Source of the DNA: Candidatus Azobacteroides sp.
Lineage (GTDB): Bacteria; Bacteroidota; Bacteroidia; Bacteroidales; WRGA01
Direction: 5' to 3'
NCBI GenBank assembly: GCA_009787405.1
Contig: WRGA01000118.1
Location: 1-63,583 of the forward strand
Length of the DNA stretch: 63,583 bases
The notes below the pieces were generated by a model, which searched no databases, was not told where the DNA came from, and saw only the letters and a list, made by a program, of their open reading frames with translations. The translations under genes were made by a program, and so were the position numbers. Of this stretch, positions 55,233 to 63,349 are shown piece by piece (position 1 is the first letter of the stretch; each line of letters starts with the position of its first letter).

Positions 55233-56282
55233 ATGTCTCATTCTCAAGCAACTTTTTCTCCTCCTGTTTCCGAAAAAAACAGTTTTGATTTTTTACGCCT
55301 TCTCTTTGCTTTTTCCGTATTTATTGCCCATTTCGGAGTCCTGACATCCATTCCGGTAAAATTCCCTATATCTTCGTCGATGGGGGTTGCCGGATTTTTC
55401 ATTATCAGCGGATTTTTAATCACGCAAAGCTATTATCGCAGTTCCGGTTTGCTTGATTACGGAAAGAAAAGAATCAGAAGGATTGTTCCGGCTTATGTTT
55501 TGATAGTCGTCGTTTGCGCAATTTTCCTCTCTTTGGTCAGCACTTTTTCTTTTAATGAATATTTCGGTTCAAAAACTTTTTTCAAATATGTCGCAGCCAA
55601 TTTGAGTTTTTTGAATTTTATACAGCCGGCTTTGCCCGGAGTATTTACCGCTAATTTATATCCGAACATTATTAACGGTTCTTTGTGGACAATCAAAGTA
55701 GAGTTGTCGCTATATATTTTTATCCCTTTTCTAACCTTATTTTTAAAGCGAAAGCCGATTTTTATTTTAACCGGTTTATATCTTGTCTCTTTTGTCTTTG
55801 TATATTATATGGAATCTCTTTATGATCGTTCGGGAAACAGAATTTATCCCATATTAAGCAGGCAGTTTTTAGGACAAATCCGTTATTTTACATCCGGAAT
55901 TATCTTATTGTTTTATTTTGATTTTTATCGCAAAAGTATAATATATTTTTTACTTCCTTCGGCAATTGTTTTTATTTTAAAATACTATATCGATTCTCCG
56001 GTTGTTGATGTTTTTTACCCTTTTTCTTTCGCTGTGTTGATCGTTTCTTTTGCTTATTATTTTAAGAATTTGGCTTGTTTTTCCAAATATGGAGACTTCT
56101 CGTATGGGATGTATTTGTTTCATTTCCCCGTTATTCAGCTGATTGTTTATTTCGGCTGGTTCAAAGAAAATCCGATACTATTGTTTTTAACCTGTTTTAT
56201 TATTGTTTTATCTCTTTCCATTCTCTCCTGGCATCTGTTGGAAAAACATTTTCTAAAGCGTAATCGACATCGTTTCGTATAA
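55233..56282 (+). CDS. Acyltransferase 3 (OafA type)
   Basis: 349 residues, polytopic. 'FDFLRLLFAFSVFIAHFG' holds the R-x10-H pair; 'NGSLWTIKVELSLYIFIPFL' is the second family block ('SLW-ik-E'), and the C-terminus ends in a basic cluster. It probably O-acetylates a surface glycan made by the adjacent, divergently transcribed glycosyltransferase operon. A terminator shared with the convergent YD-like gene follows. Confidence 0.88.
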   Translation: MSHSQATFSPPVSEKNSFDFLRLLFAFSVFIAHFGVLTSIPVKFPISSSMGVAGFFIISGFLITQSYYRSSGLLDYGKKRIRRIVPAYVLIVVVCAIFLSLVSTFSFNEYFGSKTFFKYVAANLSFLNFIQPALPGVFTANLYPNIINGSLWTIKVELSLYIFIPFLTLFLKRKPIFILTGLYLVSFVFVYYMESLYDRSGNRIYPILSRQFLGQIRYFTSGIILLFYFDFYRKSIIYFLLPSAIVFILKYYIDSPVVDVFYPFSFAVLIVSFAYYFKNLACFSKYGDFSYGMYLFHFPVIQLIVYFGWFKENPILLFLTCFIIVLSLSILSWHLLEKHFLKRNRHRFV

Positions 56283-56330
56283 TGCTGTTTTAATGTCACT
56301 ACAGACCGACCCGACTGAGACATCAGTCAA

Positions 56331-56370
56331 AAAAAGAAAGGTGTCGAACTTTTGACACCCCTTTCTTTTT
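56331..56370. terminator. Bidirectional terminator
   Basis: Stem aaaaagaaaggtgtc (56331-56345) pairs with gacac-ccc-tttcttttt (56354-56370) with a 2-nt bulge and an 8-nt loop. It is flanked by A and T tracts, so it can serve both convergent genes. Confidence 0.75.
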
Positions 56371-56399
56371 AAAATGCAAGCTTATCTTTTATTTTCAGA

Positions 56400-57395
56400 T
56401 CAATAATAACTGATCGTCCGTTTGATCGTAAAAACAGGAATTTGTCCTTCATAATCGATTTGTTGATAATAATTTCCCGTTCCGTCGTATGTCCGGTACG
56501 TTTTATCCAACAACTTATTGTCTCCGCCCCAAGTGAAGGATGCAATCATATTTTGAATTTTATCATAATCAAAATTCCTCCGCTGAATCAGTTTTCCGCC
56601 GGCATCATACCACCATTCCATTCGGAGGTTTCCTTTTCCGTTATACGAAAACTCCTTGCGATAATCCGGCACATCATCGCTTTTGAAAACCTTCACTCCC
56701 TGAAGCAGACCCTTTCTGTCGTAAGAATTGTAGGTCATTTCCTTTAAAATGCCGTTTGCATATTCGGCATTTTCGATTGCCCTTCCGTTATCATCGTATT
56801 TACAAGTCCATTTAGAAGTTGTCCGGTCATCGACAATCCAAGATTTTTCAGTCATATTACCTTGTACATCATATTTATAAACACTTTTCCAGGAAATTTG
56901 CCCGTTAGCGTCGGCCCAATATTCAGACAATAATTTTCCGTTTCCGTCGTATTGGTAATACCATGTTTTTTCCAAATTCTTGGTTGCACCTTTATACCAA
57001 ACTTTCTGAGTCAAATTATTCCCGCTATAGGTATATACAACTGTTTCATCCAACCCTTTGTCATTATACACGGCTTCTTCGATCATTCTATTTTGAGAAT
57101 CGTAAGTAAAAACCCAACGCTTGGATTCGCCCCCGATGTAACTGATCAAACTTTGATCGGTGATCAAACCATTTCTGTCATAATTTTTGATGGTTTCGTC
57201 CTGAATAGTGATCTTCTGATCTGTGATTTTCAGCTTCGGATCTCCGTTCACTATAATATACGTTGTTTCCGTCAAAGATTTGACTTTTCCTTTCAGGTCA
57301 GAATTATTCCAAACAGAACGTTCATCCGTTAACTGAGCAAAACACGCAAAAGTCGGCATCGCAAAAAATAGACACAATAATAGCTTCTGTTTCAT
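56400..57395 (-). CDS. Secreted YD/RHS-like repeat protein
   Basis: 331 residues from the ATG at 57395, which opens a signal peptide (MKQKLLLCLFFAMPTFACFA|Q); an upstream in-frame ATG at 57434 would bury it. Residues about 55-330 are successive 20-25-residue units such as 'KWVFTYDSQNRMIEEAVYND', 'YQYDGNGKLLSEYWADANGQ' and 'KYDVQGNMTEKSWIVDDRTT', the YD-type beta-hairpin pattern seen in RHS proteins, but with no toxin or core domain. Periplasmic or surface beta-solenoid is likely; role unknown. A minus-strand TATCTTTG (57424-57431) lies 28 bp upstream. Confidence 0.75.
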   Translation of the reverse strand: MKQKLLLCLFFAMPTFACFAQLTDERSVWNNSDLKGKVKSLTETTYIIVNGDPKLKITDQKITIQDETIKNYDRNGLITDQSLISYIGGESKRWVFTYDSQNRMIEEAVYNDKGLDETVVYTYSGNNLTQKVWYKGATKNLEKTWYYQYDGNGKLLSEYWADANGQISWKSVYKYDVQGNMTEKSWIVDDRTTSKWTCKYDDNGRAIENAEYANGILKEMTYNSYDRKGLLQGVKVFKSDDVPDYRKEFSYNGKGNLRMEWWYDAGGKLIQRRNFDYDKIQNMIASFTWGGDNKLLDKTYRTYDGTGNYYQQIDYEGQIPVFTIKRTISYY

Positions 57396-57448
57396 AATAC
57401 ATTCGTTTTTTTTAATAAGAGGACAAAGATACACAAGTATTTTATAAA

Positions 57449-58516
57449 TTACTTTATTCGCTTAAAATCTTTCTCCGAATAACCGAGGATAAGTTTGGGA
57501 AAAGCATATCGTTCCAAATCTTGGCGGGAAACTTTCATCAAGCCGTCGAAATAGTCATTACTCCCGAAAATACTGATGTCGTAAAATTCGGCATGAATGA
57601 TTTGATGCGAAAGAATATGCCTTCGGGAATACCCGTTCGGATTGATCGTCACTTCATCCAACCCGGAAAACATCTCTTTAAACCGGGACGAACGGGAAAC
57701 TTCCTCGAAAGTCGAGGATACCTTCGTTTCAATCAACGGAAATTCATACAACCCTTTCCAAATGTCATTGCCGATTCTTTTATTCAAATAAATAAAATCG
57801 CCCTGCCGAACCCGAAAATAGTTAAAATACCGGTCTTTGGATTTGAGTTTTCCTTGTTTTACCGGAAAGAACGAGACTTTATGTTGAAGAAAAGCCGCGC
57901 AACGGTCGCTTAAAGGACAAATTCCGCAATCGGGCGACTTGGGAACACACTGTAAAGCTCCAAATTCCATCAGTGCCTGGTTATAGTCTCCGGCCGACTC
58001 CGGATTTAACAATTCTCCGGCAAGTTGAGTAAACAGCTTTTTCCCCGGCCCGGAATCGATCGGCGTATCGACGGCAAACAAGCGGGACAGAACACGAAAA
58101 ACATTTCCGTCCACTGCCGGATACGGCTGATGATACGAAATAGAACATATTGCCGCCGCCGTGTATTCGCCGATACCTTTGAGCGACAACACCTCTTCAT
58201 ATTTTTCCGGAAAAACACCGCCAAAACGTTCCATGATATCTTTCGCCGCCCGGTGCAAATTTCGCGCCCGGCTGTAATAGCCCAATCCCTGCCAATACCT
58301 CATCACTTCGTCTTCATGAGCCGAAGCAAGAGATTTTACATCGGGAAACCGTCTGCTAAAATTCAAAAAATAGCTTGTTCCCTGTTCCACCCGGGTTTGT
58401 TGTAAAATGACTTCCGAGATCCAGATCATATAAGGATCGCGTGTTTCCCTCCAAGGCAACGGACGTTTATGGGTATCGTACCATTTCAGCAAAACACGAC
58501 TGACAAAATCATCCAT
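57449..58516 (-). CDS. mutY: A/G-specific adenine glycosylase
   Basis: 355 residues. It removes A opposite 8-oxoguanine. 'IWISEVILQQTRVEQG' contains catalytic E35, 'LKGIGEYTAAAICSI' is the helix-hairpin-helix, D136 in 'PAVDGNVFRVLSRLF' is the second catalytic residue, and 'CVPKSPDCGICPLSDRC' is the C-x6-C-x2-C-x5-C iron-sulfur loop. The C-terminal NUDIX-like MutT domain (about 230-350) recognises 8-oxoG. It is divergent from HU, with family 1 copy J between and only 6 bp from the ATG. Confidence 0.96.
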   Translation of the reverse strand: MDDFVSRVLLKWYDTHKRPLPWRETRDPYMIWISEVILQQTRVEQGTSYFLNFSRRFPDVKSLASAHEDEVMRYWQGLGYYSRARNLHRAAKDIMERFGGVFPEKYEEVLSLKGIGEYTAAAICSISYHQPYPAVDGNVFRVLSRLFAVDTPIDSGPGKKLFTQLAGELLNPESAGDYNQALMEFGALQCVPKSPDCGICPLSDRCAAFLQHKVSFFPVKQGKLKSKDRYFNYFRVRQGDFIYLNKRIGNDIWKGLYEFPLIETKVSSTFEEVSRSSRFKEMFSGLDEVTINPNGYSRRHILSHQIIHAEFYDISIFGSNDYFDGLMKVSRQDLERYAFPKLILGYSEKDFKRIK

Positions 58517-58522
58517 ATTGTT

Positions 58523-58660
58523 ATAAGTATGTCGTAAAAAAACGGTTTATATTCTAAACGCTAAATCGCAAAGACGGAAAGACGTGAAGCTTTAAATTCT
58601 TTGTGACTTTGTGTCTTTGCATCTTCGCGTTTAAAATAGTAGATATTAAATTCCGCCGCG
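58523..58660 (+). repeat. Family 1 palindromic repeat, copy J (full length)
   Basis: It runs from 'ataagtatgtcgtaaaaaaa' through 'ctaaacgctaaatcgcaaag' and 'tttgcatcttcgcgtttaaa' to 'agatattaaattccgccgcg'. Its outer end is 6 bp upstream of the mutY start codon. Confidence 0.85.
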
Positions 58661-58801
58661 TTTAAGCAAAGAATTATACGTTAAAAACAAAGATTGAAAG
58701 CAAAGGTTTTCAAAATCCGGCGAAATCCGGTCGAGCGGGTTTTTACCGCCCATATTTTTCAGAAAAAACGGTGTTTATTTCTTTTGGAGAAAAAAAACAT
58801 A

Positions 58802-58809
58802 TATATTTG
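58802..58809 (+). promoter_or_regulatory. -7 box (TATATTTG) of the HU-bS22 operon
   Basis: Preceded by TTTTG at 58782-58786 with a short 15-nt spacer. The ATG is at 58864. Confidence 0.5.
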
Positions 58810-58863
58810 CAAGCCAAAATTTTAAAACTCAAAATTACAAACTTTTTTAAATATCTTACAACA

Positions 58864-59142
58864 ATGACAAAGGCTGATATTGTTAACGAAATTTCGAAAA
58901 ACACAGGGATCGATAAAGCAACTGTACTTGCAGCTGTGGAATCTTTCATGGAATCCGTAAAGAAGTCATTATCTTCGGATGAAAATGTATATTTGAGAGG
59001 ATTCGGAAGCTTTATCGTGAAGAAAAGAGCTCAAAAAACCGCCCGAAATATTTCTAAAAACACCACCATCATCATACCGGAACACAGCATTCCGTCGTTC
59101 AAACCGGCCAGAACTTTCGTTGCAAAAGTATCAAAATTATAA
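58864..59142 (+). CDS. HU family DNA-binding protein
   Basis: 92 residues from the ATG at 58864 ('MTKADIVNEISKNTGIDKAT'); the longer frame to 58771 would include the promoter. The beta-arm region is 'LRGFGSFIVKKRAQKTARNI' and 'IPEHSIPSFKPARTFVAKV'. It bends DNA as a dimer in the nucleoid. A 30-codon bS22-like gene and rng follow, a conserved Bacteroidota order. Confidence 0.95.
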   Translation: MTKADIVNEISKNTGIDKATVLAAVESFMESVKKSLSSDENVYLRGFGSFIVKKRAQKTARNISKNTTIIIPEHSIPSFKPARTFVAKVSKL

Positions 59143-59175
59143 TTTACAATATTAATCTCTAAAAAAAAGAAAAAA

Positions 59176-59268
59176 ATGCCCAGCGGAAAAAAAAGAAAAA
59201 GACACAAGATGTCTACGCACAAAAGGAAGAAAAGACTTAGAAAAAACCGGCACAAGAAGAAGAAATAA
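59176..59268 (+). CDS. Small basic ribosomal protein, bS22/mS38 (AURKAIP1/COX24 domain) type
   Basis: 30 codons (ATG 59176, TAA 59266-59268). The product begins MPSGKKRKRHKMSTHKRKKR and continues LRKNRHKKKK, so about two thirds of residues are Lys, Arg or His. The 'KKRKRHKMSTHKRKKRLRKN' core is that of bacterial AURKAIP1/COX24-domain proteins, homologous to mycobacterial bS22 and mitochondrial mS38 in the small subunit. It lies 33 bp after HU and upstream of the terminator, so it is co-transcribed with HU. It is too short for usual gene-calling thresholds. Confidence 0.85.
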   Translation: MPSGKKRKRHKMSTHKRKKRLRKNRHKKKK

Positions 59269-59440
59269 AGGAAGCATGTTTCAGGTTTTTTCGTTTGTTT
59301 AAAAAAAAGAGGAGGATCCTTGACATTACAGTACAACATGACCGGTTTATCAAAACATCATTTATAAAACGGATGTCATTCGATATACTTCCCGAAAAAA
59401 TCTGACAAAGGATTTTTAAGTTTTTTGTAAGTTGATGATA

Positions 59441-59480
59441 GAACAAACTTGATCCGAATTAAGTTTGTTCTTTGTTTTTT
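59441..59480 (+). terminator. Hairpin with T-rich tail in the rng leader (terminator or attenuator)
   Basis: A perfect 10-bp stem gaacaaactt (59441-59450) / aagtttgttc (59461-59470), a 10-nt loop, then tttgtttttttt. It ends about 20 bp before the GTG of rng. It can terminate HU-bS22 transcripts or control read-through into rng. The right arm also contains a TAAGTTTG (59460-59467) that could act as a -7 box. Confidence 0.65.
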
Positions 59481-59499
59481 TATCATTAAAACCGTAACA

Positions 59500-61071
59500 G
59501 TGACAAGCGAACTCGTATTAGATGTTAAATCCCAGGAAGTCTCCATCGCATTTCTCGAAGGAAAAAGCCTCGTAGAATTGCAAAAGGAAGCCAGAAACAT
59601 TTCATTTTCTGTAGGAGACATTTACTTAGGTAAGGTCAAAAAGATCATGCCGGGATTAAATGCTGCATTCGTAGATGTCGGTTACGAAAAAGATGCTTTT
59701 TTACATTATTTGGATCTCGGCCCTCATTTCAATTCACTGAACAAATATGTTCGTTCGGGGTTGGAGGGCAAAAAAAAAATCGGATCGATTTCTAAAGTCC
59801 CTCTCGAAAAAGAATTAAACAAAGACGGACTGATTTCCGACGTACTGAAACCCGGTCAGGAAATTTTGGTACAAATTACGAAAGAACCGATTTCGACCAA
59901 AGGCCCGAGGCTTACTTCCGAAATTTCTTTAGCCGGACGGAATTTGGTTTTAATCCCCTTCGGAGACAAAGTCTCGGTGTCTCAAAAGATTAAATCGAAC
60001 GAAGAACGACTGCGCCTGAAACAATTGATGCAAAGCGTCAAACCTAAAAATTTCGGGGTAATCATTCGTACCGTCTCGGAAGGAAAAAAAGTCGCCGAGT
60101 TAGATACCGAACTCAAAGTACTTGTCAAACGGTGGGAAGAAACCGCAACCAAACTTTCCAAAGTGAAAATTCCTTCTCTCATCATGGAAGAAACAGGGCG
60201 GACGGTCGCTTTGTTGAGGGATATTTTCAATCCGTCGTTCAAACATATTTATGTTAATGACCTTGATGTTTTCAATGAAATCAAAGATTATGTCAGCCTC
60301 ATTGCTCCCGAACGCACCGATATTGTGCAATTGTATGAAGGGGATGAACCCATATTCGATCATTTCGGTGTTACCAAACAAATAAAATCTTCGTTCGGGA
60401 AAACAGTTTCTTTTAAAAGAGGCGCTTATCTCATCATCGAACATACCGAAGCCATGCACGTGATCGATGTAAACAGCGGCAACCGCAACAAAGGAAATAT
60501 CCAGCAGGAACAAAACGCATTGGAAGTAAATACCTCGGCAGCCGTTGAAATTGCACGTCAACTTCGTTTACGCGATATGGGAGGAATCATTGTCATTGAC
60601 TTCATCGATATGCAGGAAGCGGAACATCGTCAACAACTGTTTGAAAAAATGACGGCGGAAATGGAGGTCGACAGGGCGAAGCACAGTATTTTGCCGTTAA
60701 GCAAATTCGGATTGATGCAAATCACCCGTCAGCGGGTACGTCCGGTGCTTGACATCACCACAACCGAAGAATGTCCCAATTGTTTCGGAAAAGGTGTGAT
60801 CAGCCCGTCAATTTTATTTACGGACAGGTTGCAGGATAAAATCGATTATCTGATCAACACGCTGCACGTAAAAAATTTCAAGTTGTATGTGCATCCCTAT
60901 ATTCATGCATACATCAAAAAAGGCTTTTATTCTCTGTATTGGAAATGGAAAGTCAAATACAGTATGGCAATCAAAATTTCACCTGACCAAAATTTGGCTT
61001 TACTGGAATACCGTTTTTATGACAGTAACAAAGAGGAAATCGATTTAAAAGAAGAAATTGAGATAAAGTAA
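59500..61071 (+). CDS. rng: Ribonuclease E/G family protein (RNase G)
   Basis: 523 residues from GTG at 59500, giving MTSELVLDVKSQ as in the family; an upstream ATG at 59449 lies within the terminator. The S1-like domain (about 35-115, 'VGDIYLGKVKKIMPGLNAAF') is followed by the DNase I-like catalytic core with metal-binding Asp in 'MHVIDVNSG' and 'IIVIDFIDM', and the zinc-link 'CPNCFGKG'. It processes rRNA and decays mRNA. It sits downstream of HU-bS22, separated by a hairpin that may regulate it. Confidence 0.94.
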   Translation: MTSELVLDVKSQEVSIAFLEGKSLVELQKEARNISFSVGDIYLGKVKKIMPGLNAAFVDVGYEKDAFLHYLDLGPHFNSLNKYVRSGLEGKKKIGSISKVPLEKELNKDGLISDVLKPGQEILVQITKEPISTKGPRLTSEISLAGRNLVLIPFGDKVSVSQKIKSNEERLRLKQLMQSVKPKNFGVIIRTVSEGKKVAELDTELKVLVKRWEETATKLSKVKIPSLIMEETGRTVALLRDIFNPSFKHIYVNDLDVFNEIKDYVSLIAPERTDIVQLYEGDEPIFDHFGVTKQIKSSFGKTVSFKRGAYLIIEHTEAMHVIDVNSGNRNKGNIQQEQNALEVNTSAAVEIARQLRLRDMGGIIVIDFIDMQEAEHRQQLFEKMTAEMEVDRAKHSILPLSKFGLMQITRQRVRPVLDITTTEECPNCFGKGVISPSILFTDRLQDKIDYLINTLHVKNFKLYVHPYIHAYIKKGFYSLYWKWKVKYSMAIKISPDQNLALLEYRFYDSNKEEIDLKEEIEIK

Positions 61072-61107
61072 AAAATGCTTTTTCGTTATACCGAAACATG
61101 AAATAAG

Positions 61108-61140
61108 AAAGGAACTGTTTTTCAAGCAGTTCCTTTTTTT
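61108..61140 (+). terminator. rng: Intrinsic terminator of rng
   Basis: Stem aaaggaactg (61108-61117) / cagttccttt (61127-61136), a 9-nt loop and T7. The following 380 bp to 61521 hold no recognisable feature apart from a TATTTTTG (61432-61439) that may be the -7 box of the next gene. Confidence 0.85.
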
Positions 61141-61521
61141 AGGTTCACCAGTAAAAGTTGCGGGATTAAAATTATTTCTACTTTTTAACCCTTATTTTTT
61201 AAAGCACCCTCAATAGCTCCGGTGTTGCCATAGTGAGAAAATTTCATTGCATGCCGCATCCCCGACATTCCGGATGCAGGAATTTTTTGCTCGGGCACGA
61301 CAACAAATGATGCTCTATCCATTGGATCACAGACAGATAACCTGTTGATGCCGGGATTAAAATACTCAGGGTTATTCCGTTTGACTTTTATTATATATCT
61401 GTAAATGTAAAAAAGTTTATTCATTATTTGTATTTTTGTAAACCGAAAATCGGAAAATTTTGCTCCGAAGCCGGCCAGATTGTGGCGGCGGAGCGTTTGC
61501 AGTTGAAAATAAAGTCGAATT

Positions 61522-62331
61522 ATGACCATACCGGATCTCGAAAAAATAAGTGCCGAAGTTATTGTTCTTGCCAAAAAAACGGGTATTTTTCTCCTTAAAG
61601 AACAAAAAAACCTGAAATCTGACGGAATAGAGGAAAAAAGCGCCGGCAATTATGTGACTTATGTGGATAAAGAAGCTGAACGCAGATTGGTCGGCGGGTT
61701 GAAAAATATTTTTCCTTCGGCCGGATTTATCGCGGAGGAGGGAACTGCCGGAATGAACGGAGAATCTTATTCTTGGGTGATTGATCCGATTGACGGGACA
61801 AGTAATTTTATTCACGGATTGAATCCCTATTGCATCAGTATTGCCTTGGTCAAAGGACATGACATTTTGTCGGGGCTTATTTATGAACCGGCATTGGACG
61901 AATGTTTTTATGCATGGAAAGGCGGAAAGGCTTGTTTGAACGGAAAAGAAATAACAGTCAACCGAAATGTTTCGTTCGACCGGGCCATGATCGCCTATGA
62001 CATGCCTCATCATGAAAATCGTCGTTCGGATTTTCTGATGTCTGTATTGGACAAGTTGTTTGAACGGGGTTCTTGTCGTCAGCTCGGCAGCGCCGCCATA
62101 GCCATGGCGTATGTTGCGTGCGGTCGGCTCGACGGATATTTTCATTGTAAATTGAGTCCGTGGGATATGGCGGCCGGAGGTCTGATCATTCGCCAAGCCG
62201 GAGGAGTGGTCTCCGATTTTTCGGGGAATCCTGATTTTCTTTTCGGAAACAGCGTGATCGCCGCATCTCCCGAAGTGTATGAATCGTTGAAATCTATTGT
62301 TGATAAGTACACAGCAGAATTTAATGTCTGA
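61522..62331 (+). CDS. Inositol monophosphatase family protein
   Basis: 269 residues. Metal-binding motifs are 'IAEEGT' (E72-E73), 'WVIDPIDGTSNFIHG' (D88, D91) and 'SPWDMAAGGLI' (D215), as in Mg2+/Li+-sensitive IMPases. It hydrolyses inositol 1-phosphate or related sugar phosphates. A functional link to the MIPS gene at 41646 is plausible, although the family also includes 3'-phosphoadenosine and fructose bisphosphatases. The last nine codons (D-K-Y-T-A-E-F-N-V) and TGA lie within family 1 copy K, so its C-terminus was altered by that repeat. Confidence 0.88.
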   Translation: MTIPDLEKISAEVIVLAKKTGIFLLKEQKNLKSDGIEEKSAGNYVTYVDKEAERRLVGGLKNIFPSAGFIAEEGTAGMNGESYSWVIDPIDGTSNFIHGLNPYCISIALVKGHDILSGLIYEPALDECFYAWKGGKACLNGKEITVNRNVSFDRAMIAYDMPHHENRRSDFLMSVLDKLFERGSCRQLGSAAIAMAYVACGRLDGYFHCKLSPWDMAAGGLIIRQAGGVVSDFSGNPDFLFGNSVIAASPEVYESLKSIVDKYTAEFNV

Positions 62332-62442
62332 TATTTTAAACGCGAAGATGCAAAGACGCAAAGTCACAAAGATTCTAAATTTCGCGCCTTTCCGTTTTTG
62401 TGATTTGGCGTTTAAAATATAAATTATTTTACGACATGTTTA
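62302..62442 (-). repeat. Family 1 palindromic repeat, copy K, overlapping a gene end
   Basis: 'gataagtacacagcagaatt' (62302) is the counterpart of the reverse complement of copy E's end. It continues through 'tattttaaacgcgaagatgc' to 'aaattattttacgacatgtt' at 62440. The left 30 bp encode the end of the phosphatase, and the right end is 13 bp before the ATG of the next gene at 62456. Confidence 0.85.
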
Positions 62443-62455
62443 ATCCAAATTTTTT

Positions 62456-63109
62456 ATGATAAAAAAAATTAAACGCACCGGGTTTGTCCAATATCTCGCA
62501 CGAAAATATCGGGGACACAAAAAGATGATCATAAACGGTAAACGGAATAAAATAATCAATCACGGAAAATTCGGTGGGGTCAAATTCGATATAGAAGGCG
62601 ATGACAATCGGATTGAAATTGCAAAGGGTGCCGTTTTGGACGGGGTTAAAGTTCTTATCCGGGGAAATAATCACACCGTTATTTTGGATGAAAATTGTGC
62701 TTACAAAAACGGACAGATTTGGATGGAAGGTTCCGGATGCAGGATAAAACTCGGAAAAAACACGAGTATTGAATCTGCTTTTCTGGCTGCTTTAAAAACA
62801 GATAAAAGTATTGAAATCGGCGATAACTGCTTGATTTCCTATAATGTGGAAATAAGAACGGGGGATTCTCACAGCATTATCGATTCGGGTTCGAAAGAGA
62901 GGATTAATCCGGATCGGAATATCGTGATCGGAAATCATGTGTGGATCGGAAGTCATGTTTCCGTATTGAAAGGCGTTCACATTGCGGATAATGCTGTGAT
63001 CGGAACGTATTCCTTGGTGACGAAAGATGTTCCGCCGAATAGTGTCGTGGGCGGGTCTCCGGCAAAGGTGCTGAAAGAAAATATCAATTGGCTGCACGAG
63101 CAGATTTGA
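62456..63109 (+). CDS. Hexapeptide-repeat (LbH) acyltransferase
   Basis: 217 residues. The left-handed beta-helix is built from imperfect hexapeptides in about 95-205, including 'IEIGDNCLISYNVEIRTGDS', 'IVIGNHVWIGSHVSVLKGV' and 'NAVIGTYSLVTKDVPPNSVV', ending 'GGSPAKVLKENI' as in CatB/NodL/WbbJ-like acetyltransferases; the His of 'RTGDSH' is the probable catalytic residue. It uses acyl-CoA to acetylate a sugar, probably of a surface polysaccharide. Family 1 copy K provides its leader and possibly its promoter. Confidence 0.88.
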   Translation: MIKKIKRTGFVQYLARKYRGHKKMIINGKRNKIINHGKFGGVKFDIEGDDNRIEIAKGAVLDGVKVLIRGNNHTVILDENCAYKNGQIWMEGSGCRIKLGKNTSIESAFLAALKTDKSIEIGDNCLISYNVEIRTGDSHSIIDSGSKERINPDRNIVIGNHVWIGSHVSVLKGVHIADNAVIGTYSLVTKDVPPNSVVGGSPAKVLKENINWLHEQI

Positions 63110-63236
63110 TTCAGGCATGAGGAATAAATAAGTTATAATAGTTTTAAAACAGATATTGTGCCTAGGTGTGTTGTCTGACGGAATGTTTAAAAACGAAAAT
63201 ACGACAATTTGTAACAACTCCGACAGAGTCAGATGC

Positions 63237-63288
63237 ACCCGCCGGGATGCTCTGAAAGAGCAAAATCAATAGCGTGAGGCGATGTTTG
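63237..63288 (+). repeat. Short dispersed repeat, family 5 copy 2
   Basis: Matches 44061-44108 ('ctgaaagag-aaaatcaata' followed by 'gcg--ggc'). The region 63110-63583 contains no supportable gene. Confidence 0.5.
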
Positions 63289-63349
63289 CCGCCAACCCCA
63301 AAAACGGTAAACAAAGCTGATTTTATAACCTCCGAAACCCGTCAACTCG

